Below are positions 1-7,907 of a stretch of 64,000 nucleotides of DNA, piece by piece. The translations under genes and the position numbers were made by a program. Origin of the DNA: Duncaniella muricolitica. GTDB taxonomy: Bacteria > Bacteroidota > Bacteroidia > Bacteroidales > Muribaculaceae. Each line of letters begins with the position of its first letter. Position 1 is the first letter of the stretch. The stretch covers positions 1,674,001 through 1,738,000 of the forward strand of contig CP061009.1 of NCBI GenBank assembly GCA_025808375.1, in the 5' to 3' direction. The notes under the pieces are model-generated. The model did not search any database and was not told the DNA's origin. It saw nothing but the letters and a program-made list of their open reading frames with translations.

Positions 1-381
1 GTGTCCGTCTGCATACTCTACTGTGATACAAGGCGCGTTATTTACAGCCCCTTTGGAGGTGTGATTTTTAACTGCCTCATAAACTTCGTTATGATACCAA
101 TTGATTGTCTCACGATCGTCTTTAGAGGATCCAATAAAATAAACCCCATCATCGAGATCATATGCCCCTAAATCCTTATCATCATTCAGTGGATTGAGGA
201 TAGTATGCATCGCATATGAACCTTGTCCGTGAAATTTTGGTTGAATTTTCTCCGGCCAATTTTTCTTAAAATACGTTCTGATTTTATCGCGCAATGCATT
301 GCGGTTACTTTTAAGTGTAGCTCGCTTCGATGATGTGATGGTATCATTAAAGGCGATGAATTGAATATGATTATTTGCCAT
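1..381 (-). CDS. CBASS CD-NTase (cGAS/DncV-like nucleotidyltransferase), 5' part only
   Basis: The first 127 residues are visible; the gene runs off the window's left edge. CD-NTases make cyclic di- or trinucleotide signals on phage infection, which activate a CBASS effector. Seen here: the nucleotidyltransferase G-S motif GQGSYAM (residues 52-58) and the first metal-binding pair in DLDDGVYF (75-82); the third acidic residue lies outside. The ATG at 381 overlaps the end of the upstream capV gene by 11 bp, so the two are translationally coupled. The motif form resembles the DncV side of the family, but I do not assign a clade. Genes such as cap2/cap3 may follow beyond the window. Confidence 0.88.
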   Translation of the reverse strand, partial: MANNHIQFIAFNDTITSSKRATLKSNRNALRDKIRTYFKKNWPEKIQPKFHGQGSYAMHTILNPLNDDKDLGAYDLDDGVYFIGSSKDDRETINWYHNEVYEAVKNHTSKGAVNNAPCITVEYADGH

Positions 382-1169
382 TAAAAATAGTTTTACCAGA
401 TGTGAAAAAATTTTTTATATCTTCTTTAAGTTTATATTCAGCTGCAACAGTAGTAGCATTGTTTAGCATAATGTCAAATGCTGCGGGAGTAGCATTATCC
501 ATATCAATTATCTCATGCTGCTTACCAGATAATTGTTTGTTTACAATGCGTATACATTTAAGTTCTTTACTTGCACATGGACTAACCTTGCTAATTAAAA
601 AATGGGCAAAATGAGATTGTCCATGTGAATAGCTGTCAAAAAGTGCATCTCTAACCCCTAAGAATCCTCTGTTGAGTTTCTGGATATCTCCTGTTGCCTT
701 TTCACAACTACTTATAGACAGTATGTGAACTCCGCTAAACCGCTCATCTGAAAAGAACATGTAGTAGTATTCCAGAAGTCCAGTAAGAACGGGATCATTA
801 GCCCATACACCACCATCAATAAATACCTCATCATTGATCCTGTGAGCCGGAAAGTATGTGGGGGCAGCAGAAGTAGCCAAGGCAATATCGACAAATGATT
901 TTTCATCATCACTTGAAAAACTTATTCCACCAGAACTATAGTCTTTTTTAAAGACTCTTGGCTGTCCAGTTCCAAGATTTAGAGCCGGAATACAAAGTAA
1001 TGTGCGTGATTCCTTTATTTTTTTTACCCCAAACACTTCGGATAAAGATTTTTTTAAACGTTTGGAGGAATATTTACTTCCCCATGTCGCTTGACGAAGT
1101 TTTATGAAGGTTTTATACAGAGGGATTCTCTTTCGTTTTTCATAAAAGATTTCGGGCCCTTTATTCTTA

Positions 1170-2545
1170 CAATGATTCGGTAAAATTTGAGGTTGTTCAG
1201 CCTTGGCTAAGCCGCTAACAGAGCCAACCGATGATTTATCTTCTGAATTATTTTGAGATGCGGAGATTTTCCGCAAGTCGAAATAATTGTTGAGGCGAGA
1301 TAAGATTCAAACATGAGCCGTTTGAACTGCGCTACCGAAAGATCCGGATAATCCTTCCTTATGACCTCTTTGCAGACATTGAGGGCTGTGAAGGAAAGAT
1401 TGAACGCAAAGTCAAGCCGCTCCCTGTCCCGGGTCTGCTGTGACTGAAGTCCGGTAAACTGCTTGGCATCGCGTATGCCGAACTCAATCTGAAATCGGGT
1501 GCGGTAGAAACCGATGATCTTTTCAGGCCTCATGTTGGTGTCGGTAGAGAAGTAAAGAAGAGGCTCTGCGTTTTCAACCGGACATACCACGATACGGATG
1601 TCGCGTTTCAATGCCCTCGAATGTATGACCGCCGTGTGACATCGGTTTTTTTGTTTCTTTTGGAATCCTCATATATGAATGAAGTGAACACGGACATATC
1701 AAGATTGGAGAAATCCACTTTCTCTCCATACTTTTTCTTTCTGCCACGTCTTCGCGGGGCGGAGGAATCCAGTATGGCCAGATACCTCAGATATGAGTTG
1801 GCACGTAATCTCCCGACAAATCGAAATCCCATGCCAATCACTTCATTTACAAACTCATATTTGGAGAAAAAAAGGCATCGGCAACCAGAATATCCGTCAG
1901 TGAGAGCATCTCTGTCGCCTTTGACCTGACAAGTGCCACATACCAGTCAAAGCATTGACATTTGTTTCTCGGATTCAAGAGTCCTGAAGTTCGGTGACTG
2001 GACAGCACCGAGCATCACGCATGTATGTTTACTCAGACTTATTGCCCCAATTGCCATTATCTCCAGACCGCGTTTCACACGTTGTGCCACCCCTGACCAG
2101 AAACGGCCTATGCCATACGTCAGTCTGCCTGCTTTTTGAAATGAACGACGGATCGATTGCCACTGCCATGTCATCGGCCGGCCCAAAAACAATCCTGCGC
2201 CATACCTATGTTGACTTTCATCCAGTCTACGGATGTTTTGAAATTGGAAGCAAAGGTCTTGGCTGTACGACCGCCATAGCGCGACAGCCTGGTAAAATTG
2301 ACTTTGCCCGGAATCAACGCTACAGTGCGTATTGTTAAAATCAGCCAGTTGAGGAACCTTTTGCTCATCTTGGTTGTAGTATTTTCAAATACCGACTTAC
2401 ACCGAAAGGTGAAGTCTTTGAGAATCGCCAATACGTTCATGGTATAAGAGTTTTATAATGAACGCTTTGGCGATTCATTTGTATTTGACAATTCGACATA
2501 TTAACTTAAGTTTCAACTACTTCGGTAATTTTTACCGAATCATTG
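1170..2545 (-). mobile_element. IS4-type insertion sequence, copy 1 (decayed), inside capV
   Basis: The ends are inverted repeats beginning CAATGATTCGGTAAAA, the same ends as the copy at 12367-13737. The flanks show a 5-6 bp target duplication: TTCTTA at 1164-1169 and again at 2546-2551. The element is nearly identical to copy 2 but differs by several single-base indels, mostly in A or T runs, that break its transposase. Confidence 0.88.
1207..2440 (-). pseudogene. IS4-family DDE transposase, frameshifted
   Basis: This is the homologue of the intact 408-aa transposase at 12474-13700. It is split into four pieces (2440-2171, 2192-1947, 1841-1608, 1611-1207) by frameshifts. Two clear ones are an extra A in the run near 1865-1872 and extra A/T bases near 1646-1653, both in homopolymers. 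The C-terminal piece keeps the YREK signature (FYRTRFQIEFGIRDAK), so the source family is clear. If the indels are real, the element depends on another copy for movement. Confidence 0.85.
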
Positions 2546-2819
2546 TTCTTATAAAAGTTCACTATTTCATCCATGGGAATACCACTTGCGGCTCCCAAAG
2601 CTATAATTCCGCCTGTAGATGTTCCACATATCAAGTCAAACTGTTCGCTTAACAGTGTATTAAATTCGGTTTCGAGACATGCTAAGAGTTTGGCGGAATA
2701 TAGGCCTTTTATTCCGCCTCCGTCAATACAAAGAATTTTGAAGGGTCTTTTTTCTATAGACATATAGTGGTTATAATTTTATTTTAAGTACAAGCAAATA
2801 TCATGCCAAATCTTTATTC

Positions 2820-2880
2820 GTGACAGATATGTGACATGAATATAAAATTGCAGAATGAGACTTTGTCATATTTGACATAA
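2820..2880 (-). promoter_or_regulatory. capV upstream region with two TGTCA-type sites
   Basis: The ~125 bp upstream of capV holds no gene. On the minus strand a TATTTG-like -7 box lies about 45 nt before the ATG. Two similar palindrome-like sites, TGTCA-ATAT-type, sit at about 2820-2837 and 2866-2880 (TGTCATATTTGACA). They resemble a repressor site. No regulator gene is adjacent, so the link is inference. Confidence 0.4.
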
Positions 2881-2941
2881 GGAAACATATAATAGTAGTG
2901 AATAAACGCCGCCTTTTGGCGGCCGAAATTTTTGAAAAATT

Positions 2942-2976
2942 GAGCGGTGCGACTTCATCACGAGGTCACACCGCTC
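2942..2976 (-). terminator. Intrinsic terminator after the DUF3873 gene
   Basis: On the minus strand a stem GAGCGGTG.../...CACCGCTC, with one mismatch in the longer arm, is followed by AATTTTT. It lies ~30 bp past the stop at 3005 and would end the operon running 5491 to 3005. A second small hairpin (GCCGCC/GGCGGC) follows at 2906-2923. Confidence 0.65.
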
Positions 2977-3004
2977 TGGCTATATTACGACTTGGCTATG
3001 TCTT

Positions 3005-3223
3005 TCACTTATTGGTGGCTCTCTTATTGAGCCACTCATCACGTTTTCTGCGACACTCTGTGAGTGTTGGAGCGACACAAGAGAATAATACTCCGTCAGT
3101 GTGTCGGTAATCGTATTGGTATCGCTTGCTCCGATGGCGATAGCCGATGGAGAAAACTTCGTATTGTTCAGTGCCGGAAGTGGTGGTAGTGCTTACTCCG
3201 TTGGCGGTCATTCTCGTTGCCAT
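3005..3223 (-). CDS. DUF3873-family small conjugative-element protein
   Basis: A 72-aa protein with the characteristic pattern NGVST...GTEQYEVF...YQYDYRHTDG and LFSCVAPTL, which I recognise as DUF3873 from Bacteroides conjugative transposons. Function is unknown. It is the last gene of a minus-strand run with PcfK- and PcfJ-like genes, typical of the accessory part of such elements, and is followed by a clear terminator. Confidence 0.75.
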   Translation of the reverse strand: MATRMTANGVSTTTTSGTEQYEVFSIGYRHRSKRYQYDYRHTDGVLFSCVAPTLTECRRKRDEWLNKRATNK

Positions 3224-3234
3224 AGTGGTATGTT

Positions 3235-3492
3235 TTAGTATTCTACAATGAGTATTCGGTATTCAAATGTTATGTCGGGGTTGGTAATCTTCCTTTGTTT
3301 CAGCCATAGGTGGTGACTGCCAAAGCCATATACGAAGTATCGGTCAAGGTTATACTTGTCGGCAAAGTCGGCTACTATCTGCCGTAATGTCACCTCGCTG
3401 TCAGCATAGAAAATATGGTTCACAAATTCTATGATGATTTCGGCTATTTTGTCATCAAAAATGATAGTCGGATGTTCAAATGTTACGTTCAT
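3235..3492 (-). CDS. Hypothetical conjugative-element protein, 85 aa
   Basis: An acidic, aromatic-rich 85-aa protein with no motif I recognise. It is compactly placed, 11 bp before the DUF3873 gene and 52 bp after the PcfJ-like gene on the same strand, so it is likely co-transcribed. No signal peptide or membrane segment is visible. Its position suggests a conjugative-element accessory gene; the function is unassigned. Confidence 0.6.
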   Translation of the reverse strand: MNVTFEHPTIIFDDKIAEIIIEFVNHIFYADSEVTLRQIVADFADKYNLDRYFVYGFGSHHLWLKQRKITNPDITFEYRILIVEY

Positions 3493-3544
3493 AATGGGTG
3501 GGTATTGTGACCTGCGCCATTGCTGGCGCAGGTCGGATTATACA

Positions 3545-4813
3545 TTAGGCAGTCATTCGTGCCTTGATTTCCTCTTGGTGGCTTGCGATAGCGTTTTCTA
3601 TCCGTTGCTGATACTCGCTCACCTTGTTGCAGGCTGCACGGCATTGTACCACTTTGAGCGTTCTTAGGTCTATCTCCACGGTAGCCACTGTCTTGCCGTC
3701 AATTCGGGCAGAGAATACAAGGCTCTCGGCTTTGAGATAGTATTGGCTACTGCCGACGCAGATATGCTGAGTCCTACCTTCCTCGTAGTATTCGTCAACG
3801 CTGTCGAGGGTTTTGATTTCTATCTCGTTGTCGGTAAACACAAGTCCGATGAAACGACCTTTCAGTTTCCTGAACTTTTCTTCATTCTCCAACGCCTTGA
3901 TTCGGTCAGCTTCTCTGCGCTCCTTCTCTCGCTGTCGGTTTACTTTCTGCACATATTCATCGTGTGCGTCAAAGAGATTGGCGGGGGCGATAAGTTTCGG
4001 TGAGTGGGTATCACGTCCGAAACGTTCCAACATCCGCAGATAGTCATACCAAGTTGAGAGGTCGGGGATTTCATATCCGTGACGCTTGGCGATTATATAT
4101 GATGCCCAGAAGTGTTTTACCTCATCGGTATGATATGCCATATATTTAAGCATATCTGTGTTGCCCTCTTTAATCAGTGTTTCGGCTTGCGGAGAGGAAA
4201 GGAGCATTGAGAAAAGTTTGATTGGGCGGATTTCGTGGAAATTTCCGTCAAATCCATTTCTTGTGAGAGCCGGAATTATCTTGAATTTCGGATAGAGATA
4301 TTGGTCGGAGATATAGCGGTAGATGTCGTTGTCTTTTCTTATCTCCATAGGATAGCCGAAGGCAAAGCAGTCAAGATGCCAGCCCATTATGCGCGGAATA
4401 GCCACAAGTGCAGTCTTTCCGTCGGGGGCAATCCAATACTGCCCGATTTCCCGAAAGGCGGACGAAGCCTTGAACCCTTTTCGCATGTTCACCTCCATGA
4501 GAAACATTCGCAGTATCTGATACTCTCCGCAGGTGGCTATAACGTTGAGATAGGATTTCTGCTGACATTTGCGCTCTAATGTATCTTTGACTTCAAGTTG
4601 AGCCTTGCAGTTGGGGCAAGTGCATTTGTCGGTGTGTCTGGTCATCAGCCACGAATGTCCGCAGTCCATACAAGTGGTGCGACCTTTTGGTAAGCAGTAG
4701 GCATAGTGGTCGATTGTGTTTCTGAATGCCCAACGACGGGGAGCGGTGGCGAGTGGGCGAAGATGCCCACTCTGTGCGATTACCGCCTTTTCAAGTTTCG
4801 TTCTCGGTTTCAT
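3545..4813 (-). CDS. PcfJ-like protein of a conjugative element
   Basis: A 422-aa protein. The N-terminal third has a zinc-ribbon-like pair of motifs, CMDCGHSW and CTCPNCKAQ (about residues 48-75). The middle is helical and charged (REKERREADRIKALENEEKF). The C-terminal part has the PcfJ signature EGRTQHICVGS...YY. PcfJ is encoded next to PcfK in Gram-positive and Bacteroidetes conjugative elements; its biochemical role is not established. It lies 12 bp downstream of the PcfK-like gene. Length and motif order fit the family. Confidence 0.8.
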   Translation of the reverse strand: MKPRTKLEKAVIAQSGHLRPLATAPRRWAFRNTIDHYAYCLPKGRTTCMDCGHSWLMTRHTDKCTCPNCKAQLEVKDTLERKCQQKSYLNVIATCGEYQILRMFLMEVNMRKGFKASSAFREIGQYWIAPDGKTALVAIPRIMGWHLDCFAFGYPMEIRKDNDIYRYISDQYLYPKFKIIPALTRNGFDGNFHEIRPIKLFSMLLSSPQAETLIKEGNTDMLKYMAYHTDEVKHFWASYIIAKRHGYEIPDLSTWYDYLRMLERFGRDTHSPKLIAPANLFDAHDEYVQKVNRQREKERREADRIKALENEEKFRKLKGRFIGLVFTDNEIEIKTLDSVDEYYEEGRTQHICVGSSQYYLKAESLVFSARIDGKTVATVEIDLRTLKVVQCRAACNKVSEYQQRIENAIASHQEEIKARMTA

Positions 4814-4825
4814 AGTCGTAATGTA

Positions 4826-5266
4826 TTAGAAGTCAAATAGACTGCGTTGTTCAACTTGGGGTCTGCTCTCGGTCGCATTCTTGGATTGCGAGGGTCTGCG
4901 CATTTTGGATGCTTCCTCGTCACGGAGTTTTGCGATGGCGTCGTGCCGAGCCTGCTCCTTTTCCTCCTCGGTGAGTTCTACCGTGTGGTTCACCACCACT
5001 TGGCAGTTGATTGGTTTGCCGACCTCTATCTCGTTTTCTTCCCAAAAATGAACTGCCATTCCGAATATTTCATCGTCCTCGAATCCGTTGCAACCGCTTT
5101 TCTGCACTTGGTTGAGGATATAGGTAACGCAGTCATCCATTGACTTTGAGGGATTGGCATACTTGATGGCAAATAAAGCGTCACTCTTTGCCATATTGTC
5201 AAGATAAGTTCTGATTGTGTCTTGGAACGCCATAGTTCCTTTCATTGAGTTCTGTGCCATAGTCAT
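4826..5266 (-). CDS. PcfK-like protein of a conjugative element
   Basis: A 146-aa protein matching the PcfK family: FQDTIRTYLDNMAKSDALFA near the N-terminus, then CVTYILNQVQKSG and a charged C-terminal tail. It sits directly upstream of the PcfJ-like gene, the usual gene order in these elements. Function is not established beyond association with conjugative plasmids and transposons. It is 6 bp downstream of a small membrane-protein gene, so one operon is likely. Confidence 0.8.
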   Translation of the reverse strand: MTMAQNSMKGTMAFQDTIRTYLDNMAKSDALFAIKYANPSKSMDDCVTYILNQVQKSGCNGFEDDEIFGMAVHFWEENEIEVGKPINCQVVVNHTVELTEEEKEQARHDAIAKLRDEEASKMRRPSQSKNATESRPQVEQRSLFDF

Positions 5267-5272
5267 AACTGT

Positions 5273-5491
5273 TTAGAAATTTGTTATCAGCCAAAATATT
5301 ATCATCACTGCGGAGATTAGGGAGATAACCCACCCGACACCTCTGCATATCGGTTTGAGCACCACCATAAGCACCAGCCCGACCACCGCTCCGATAATGA
5401 CAGCCATCACCCTTGCAGTCCGTCTTAATGCGGTATGAGCTGGTGAAGGTGTGAAGCTCGATTTTCTATTATGTCGGTTATCCTGTGTCAT
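5273..5491 (-). CDS. Small membrane protein, 72 aa
   Basis: I chose the ATG at 5491, giving 72 aa. The frame is open further upstream, but that sequence belongs to the long inverted repeat at 5470-5783 and has no protein-like composition. The N-terminus is charged and polar. Two hydrophobic segments follow at about residues 29-46 (VMAVIIGAVVGLVLMVVL) and 52-70 (VGWVISLISAVMIIFWLI). Such small membrane proteins commonly precede pcfK in Bacteroides elements; the role is unknown. Confidence 0.6.
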   Translation of the reverse strand: MTQDNRHNRKSSFTPSPAHTALRRTARVMAVIIGAVVGLVLMVVLKPICRGVGWVISLISAVMIIFWLITNF

Positions 5492-5783
5492 AAGGCGATA
5501 TTTTTTTAACCTCAATGCGTCTATTTCGCAGTATGAAGTATGTTCGCTCGATAACACCACAGCGTGACGGGAGCAAAGGGCTGTTCGCCGGCGGCTGAAA
5601 AATACGAGCCGAGCGACCGCAGGAAGCGAGGTCTGGAGATTTTTCAGTTGTCGGCAATAGAATAGCCCGTCCCGGCACGTTATCCATACCGAGCGAACAT
5701 ACTCCGTGCTGTGATATATGCGATTGCCGGTGAGAAACATAGAGCCGCGAGTGCCTTCATGGTGACATAGGATAACCGACATA
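5470..5783. repeat. ~310-bp imperfect inverted repeat
   Basis: The outer arms are TGTCGGTTATCCTGTGTCAT (left, 5472-5491) and its near-complement at 5762-5781. Inner arms include AGTATGTTCGCTCG (5538-5551) against CGAGCGAACATACT (5689-5702), and GGCTGAAAAAT (5593-5603) against ATTTTTCAG (5639-5647). Nearly the whole interval can fold on itself with bulges. The left arm overlaps the start of the small membrane-protein gene. It could be a structured RNA or the remnant of an inverted duplication. Confidence 0.7.
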
Positions 5784-5820
5784 ACGGAATGTGAGTCCGT
5801 AAGAAAAAAGAGTGTGCAAT

Positions 5821-6100
5821 GATTCTGATTACGGCAACCCGTGACGTGTGTTGCCGTAATCAGCGGATGTGGCGCAACCCGTAGAAAGACAGAACCGGAG
5901 CGGGCGTAAGGAACACGGGGTGACGGAGAAGACGGTGCAGGTGTAGCGTCCTCCGTGACGCCATCTGCACTGTCGATCCTTCACCCGGTGTTTAGCCCGC
6001 TCTAATCCGTGGCGATGCGGTCTGCGGCAGTGCCGGACTCGCTCCAAACGCCGCTGACGGCATAACCCGTAAACCGTCATGCCGTTGCGCAACTTCAAAC
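5821..6100. other. GC-rich stretch with several large hairpins
   Basis: No convincing protein is encoded here. Inverted repeats seen include CTGATTACGGCAAC (5825-5838) with GTTGCCGTAATCAG (5852-5865), and GAGCGGGC (5907-5914) with GCCCGCTC (5994-6001) enclosing further pairs. It is GC-richer than its surroundings. It looks like a structured RNA or a conserved non-coding part of the conjugative element; function not known. Confidence 0.45.
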
Positions 6101-6118
6101 AGACAGTATGAATTAAAG

Positions 6119-6203
6119 ACTAAACTCAGTTTTTTGTAGAAATCGGCGTTATAATCGCAAAAATTTGTACCTATGACTGATTATAATCGTTCTTTTTTGT
6201 ATG
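6119..6203 (+). repeat. R-element copy 1 (promoter-like repeat)
   Basis: First of four ~85-bp related sequences (also 6801-6892, 7800-7884, 12146-12231). The shared blocks are AAACTCAGTTTTTTGT, then TTATAATCGCAAAAATTTGT, then a second TATAATCG...TTTTTTGTAT. This copy ends in an ATG that opens only a 14-codon frame, so its gene is gone. Confidence 0.75.
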
Positions 6204-6300
6204 GTGACTGCACAATATCGCATAAAGTCCCCCCACAAAAAATAAAAATAACAGTTGCCGACTATAATCACCTCAAAATATTTTTGTAAATTTGGACAAT

Positions 6301-6417
6301 ATGGATAAATCCGCACCAAGTAATCTAACGAGCGTATCCATTAGAAACTTCAAGTCTGTAAAATCGGTAACGCTCTCCGACTGTTGGCGCATAAACTTAG
6401 CTATGACCTATTCATAA
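6301..6417 (+). pseudogene. N-terminal remnant of an AAA/OLD-like ATPase
   Basis: A 38-codon frame whose residues 10-33 (TSVSIRNFKSVKSVTLSDC and on) match the start of AAA-family SMC-like/OLD ATPases, where a beta-strand-rich start precedes the Walker A loop. The sequence stops before any Walker motif and runs into short direct repeats. It is best read as debris of a defence-type ATPase. No function is expected. Confidence 0.55.
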
Positions 6418-6500
6418 ATCAGGAAGTCAAAACCTCATAAATCAGGAAGTGAAACATTCATAAATTAAGCATTAAAACCCCGATAAATTTGGAAGTATAA
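6413..6500. repeat. Four short direct repeats, CATAAATCAGGAAGT type
   Basis: Two near-perfect units (CATAAATCAGGAAGT) and two degenerate ones (CATAAATTAAGCATT, GATAAATTTGGAAGT) are spaced about 23-27 bp apart. They lie directly upstream of a TATCTTTG -7 box (about 6514-6521) and the remnant ATPase gene at 6540. They could be operator sites. Confidence 0.6.
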
Positions 6501-6539
6501 AAATCTTTTCCATATCTTTGCGCTTAATATCAACAGATT

Positions 6540-6715
6540 ATGACTATGGATAATTATCTTTCAAGATACATAGAATCCACCATTTCAAAAAAATGAAATC
6601 AAGTGGAGTCGTATTGGTGGAGGGACCTAAATTTTGTGGAAAAACCACCACAAGTGCACTTTTTGCCAAAAGTGAAATCCGCCTTAACACGTTGGATGGT
6701 ATCAGTGGCCCACCA
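6540..6715 (+). pseudogene. Remnant of a DUF4143-type ATPase
   Basis: The frame opens MTMDNYLSRYIESTISKK and stops at an A-run at about 6586-6593. One base later another frame continues KMKSSGVVLVEGPKFCGKTT, a Walker A region as found in DUF4143 ATPases. Homology ends near 6700, so both a frameshift and a truncation are present. A preserved TATCTTTG promoter box lies ~20 bp upstream. An intact DUF4143 gene of a related type is at 43323. Confidence 0.65.
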
Positions 6716-6800
6716 GATCACCGTCACCATCTGACGGCAAAACCGACGCAGACACCGTGAGCCGCCACTCCTCTATCCGTTTTCGCAGTGCAAAAATCGG

Positions 6801-6892
6801 CTCTAAACTCAGTTTTTTTAAAATTGCCGTTATAATCGCAAAAATTTGTACCTCACACCGGTTTTAATCTCAAATTTTTGTATCATCTAAAA
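6801..6892 (+). repeat. R-element copy 2
   Basis: This has the same block order as copy 1: AAACTCAGTTTTTTT, TTATAATCGCAAAAATTTGT, then a diverged second half-repeat ending in ATTTTTGTAT. It lies between the DUF4143 remnant and the DUF6577 gene. No start codon is joined to it. Confidence 0.7.
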
Positions 6893-6937
6893 GATGAAAT
6901 GTCATTCCATGCCGTTATTCATCTCCACATTTCAATA

Positions 6938-6987
6938 CTTAATTTCGGCAATAAACTTGATTTGTTGCCGAAATTAAGCTAACTTTG
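6938..6987 (+). promoter_or_regulatory. Promoter and palindromic operator of the DUF6577 gene
   Basis: Perfect 14-bp arms CTTAATTTCGGCAA (6938-6951) and TTGCCGAAATTAAG (6965-6978) abut a TAACTTTG -7 box (6980-6987), 24 bp before the ATG at 7011. The layout fits autoregulation by the winged-helix antitoxin encoded next, which is typical of type IV toxin-antitoxin loci. Confidence 0.65.
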
Positions 6988-7010
6988 CGCCGTAAAATTG
7001 TTATAGATAT

Positions 7011-7721
7011 ATGAGTACAGCTGACTTGATACTGGATTTTGCCAATAGCCGCAACAGCTTCACTCTTTGCGAACTGGCGGGTTATGTCCATGACCGGGAG
7101 AATATTTCCGATTCCGGTCTGCTCTGGCATATCAGGAAACTAATCAAGCAAAATCAACTGTCAAGATTGTCACGCGGATTGTATGGAAAACAGGCAAAAA
7201 GTGATTTCATGCCGTCATTGACGGAGGATTTACGCAATCTATATGCCGATCTGACAAGGGCATTTCCGTTGATTTACATAGTGGTGTATTCAGGCAATGA
7301 TATTAACTCTCTGCAACATCACCTTTCGGCAAACAACGCCATATATGTCGAGGTGCCAAAAGGCGCAACGGAGGCAGTCTTTCACTATCTTGCCGACAAA
7401 AAGATAAGGGCATATCATAGACCGACGGAAGATTTTATGTCGGATTATGTTGATTTAGCTGAAAAATCAGTAATCGTAAAAGCCCTTACAACCGAAGCCC
7501 CTATAAAGGCGGTTGACGGAGTGATGATGCCGACACTGGAAAAAATACTTGTGGATATAAACGCCGATCCGGATTTCTATTACCTGCAAGGCAACGAGGC
7601 ATTCAACATTATGCAAAACGCCCTGTCGCTCTATTCTATAAACACCCCTAAAATGTTACGTTACGCCTCCCGCCGAGGGATACGGGAAACAATGCTGACT
7701 ATTCTGAACTACAAAGATTGA
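7011..7721 (+). CDS. DUF6577/AbiEi-like antitoxin of a type IV toxin-antitoxin pair
   Basis: A 236-aa protein with an N-terminal winged-helix region (about residues 1-60, including SGLLWHIRKLIKQNQLSRLS). An AbiEi-like/DUF6577 body follows (LIYIVVYSGNDINSL, the VYVEVP-like strand, then SEAP-type motif TTEAPIKAV near 155-165). Such proteins act as antitoxin and transcriptional autorepressor. The partner nucleotidyltransferase begins 3 bp after the stop but is cut off after 26 codons, leaving an orphan antitoxin. A palindromic operator at the promoter supports autoregulation. Confidence 0.7.
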   Translation: MSTADLILDFANSRNSFTLCELAGYVHDRENISDSGLLWHIRKLIKQNQLSRLSRGLYGKQAKSDFMPSLTEDLRNLYADLTRAFPLIYIVVYSGNDINSLQHHLSANNAIYVEVPKGATEAVFHYLADKKIRAYHRPTEDFMSDYVDLAEKSVIVKALTTEAPIKAVDGVMMPTLEKILVDINADPDFYYLQGNEAFNIMQNALSLYSINTPKMLRYASRRGIRETMLTILNYKD

Positions 7722-7723
7722 TT

Positions 7724-7804
7724 ATGATTAAATCCGAGTGTTTTACACGCCAATGGTGCGAACAAGTTGCCCAAAGGTTGAATTACAATGCAATGATACC
7801 CTAA
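7724..7804 (+). pseudogene. Truncated AbiEii-type nucleotidyltransferase toxin (first 26 codons)
   Basis: The frame begins MIKSECFTRQWCEQVAQRLN, like the start of AbiEii/DUF1814 nucleotidyltransferases in Bacteroidetes, and ends at a TAA exactly where the third R-element begins. The catalytic GS...DxD region is lost, so no toxin is made. The exact abutment suggests recombination at the R-element. Confidence 0.6.
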
Positions 7805-7884
7805 GCTCAGTTTTTTGTCAAATACAGAGTTATAATCGCAAAAAATTTGTACTTACAACTGTATATAATCGTAGATTTTTGCAT
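7800..7884 (+). repeat. R-element copy 3
   Basis: The blocks AAGCTCAGTTTTTTGT, TTATAATCGCAAAAAATTTG and TATAATCGTAGATTTTTGCA are in the same order as the other copies. Its left edge supplies the stop codon that truncates the AbiEii-like gene. Nothing recognisable follows in the next ~200 bp except a small palindrome. Confidence 0.7.
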
Positions 7885-7907
7885 TTGCCTAAATGAGTGA
7901 TAAAAAC

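Larger units (their letters stand above)
371..2763 (-). pseudogene. capV: CBASS effector patatin-like phospholipase CapV, split by an IS4-type element
   Basis: CapV-type effectors are patatin-like phospholipases that degrade the inner membrane when bound by a cyclic nucleotide. The N-terminal part (2763 to ~2546) has the oxyanion motif DGGGIKG (residues 14-20) and nucleophile motif GTSTGG (Ser49). The C-terminal part (~1164 to 371) has the catalytic DGG (Asp189 in the rebuilt protein). The IS (1170-2545) sits between them, flanked on both sides by TTCTTA. Removing the IS and one flank copy joins the halves in frame to a 336-aa protein, about the family length. As drawn the gene cannot make a full effector, so this CBASS is probably inactive or phase-off. 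The CD-NTase gene follows with an 11-bp overlap. Confidence 0.88.

Noticed and set aside
5492..5782. Coding extension of the small membrane protein into the inverted repeat (169 aa)
   Set aside because: The extra residues are Arg/Cys/Ser-rich without protein-like pattern and mirror the inverted repeat; the ATG at 5491 is better.
5829..6098. Open frame of 89 codons on the minus strand in the GC-rich hairpin region
   Set aside because: Arg/His-rich translation of palindromic GC-rich DNA; no start context or homology.
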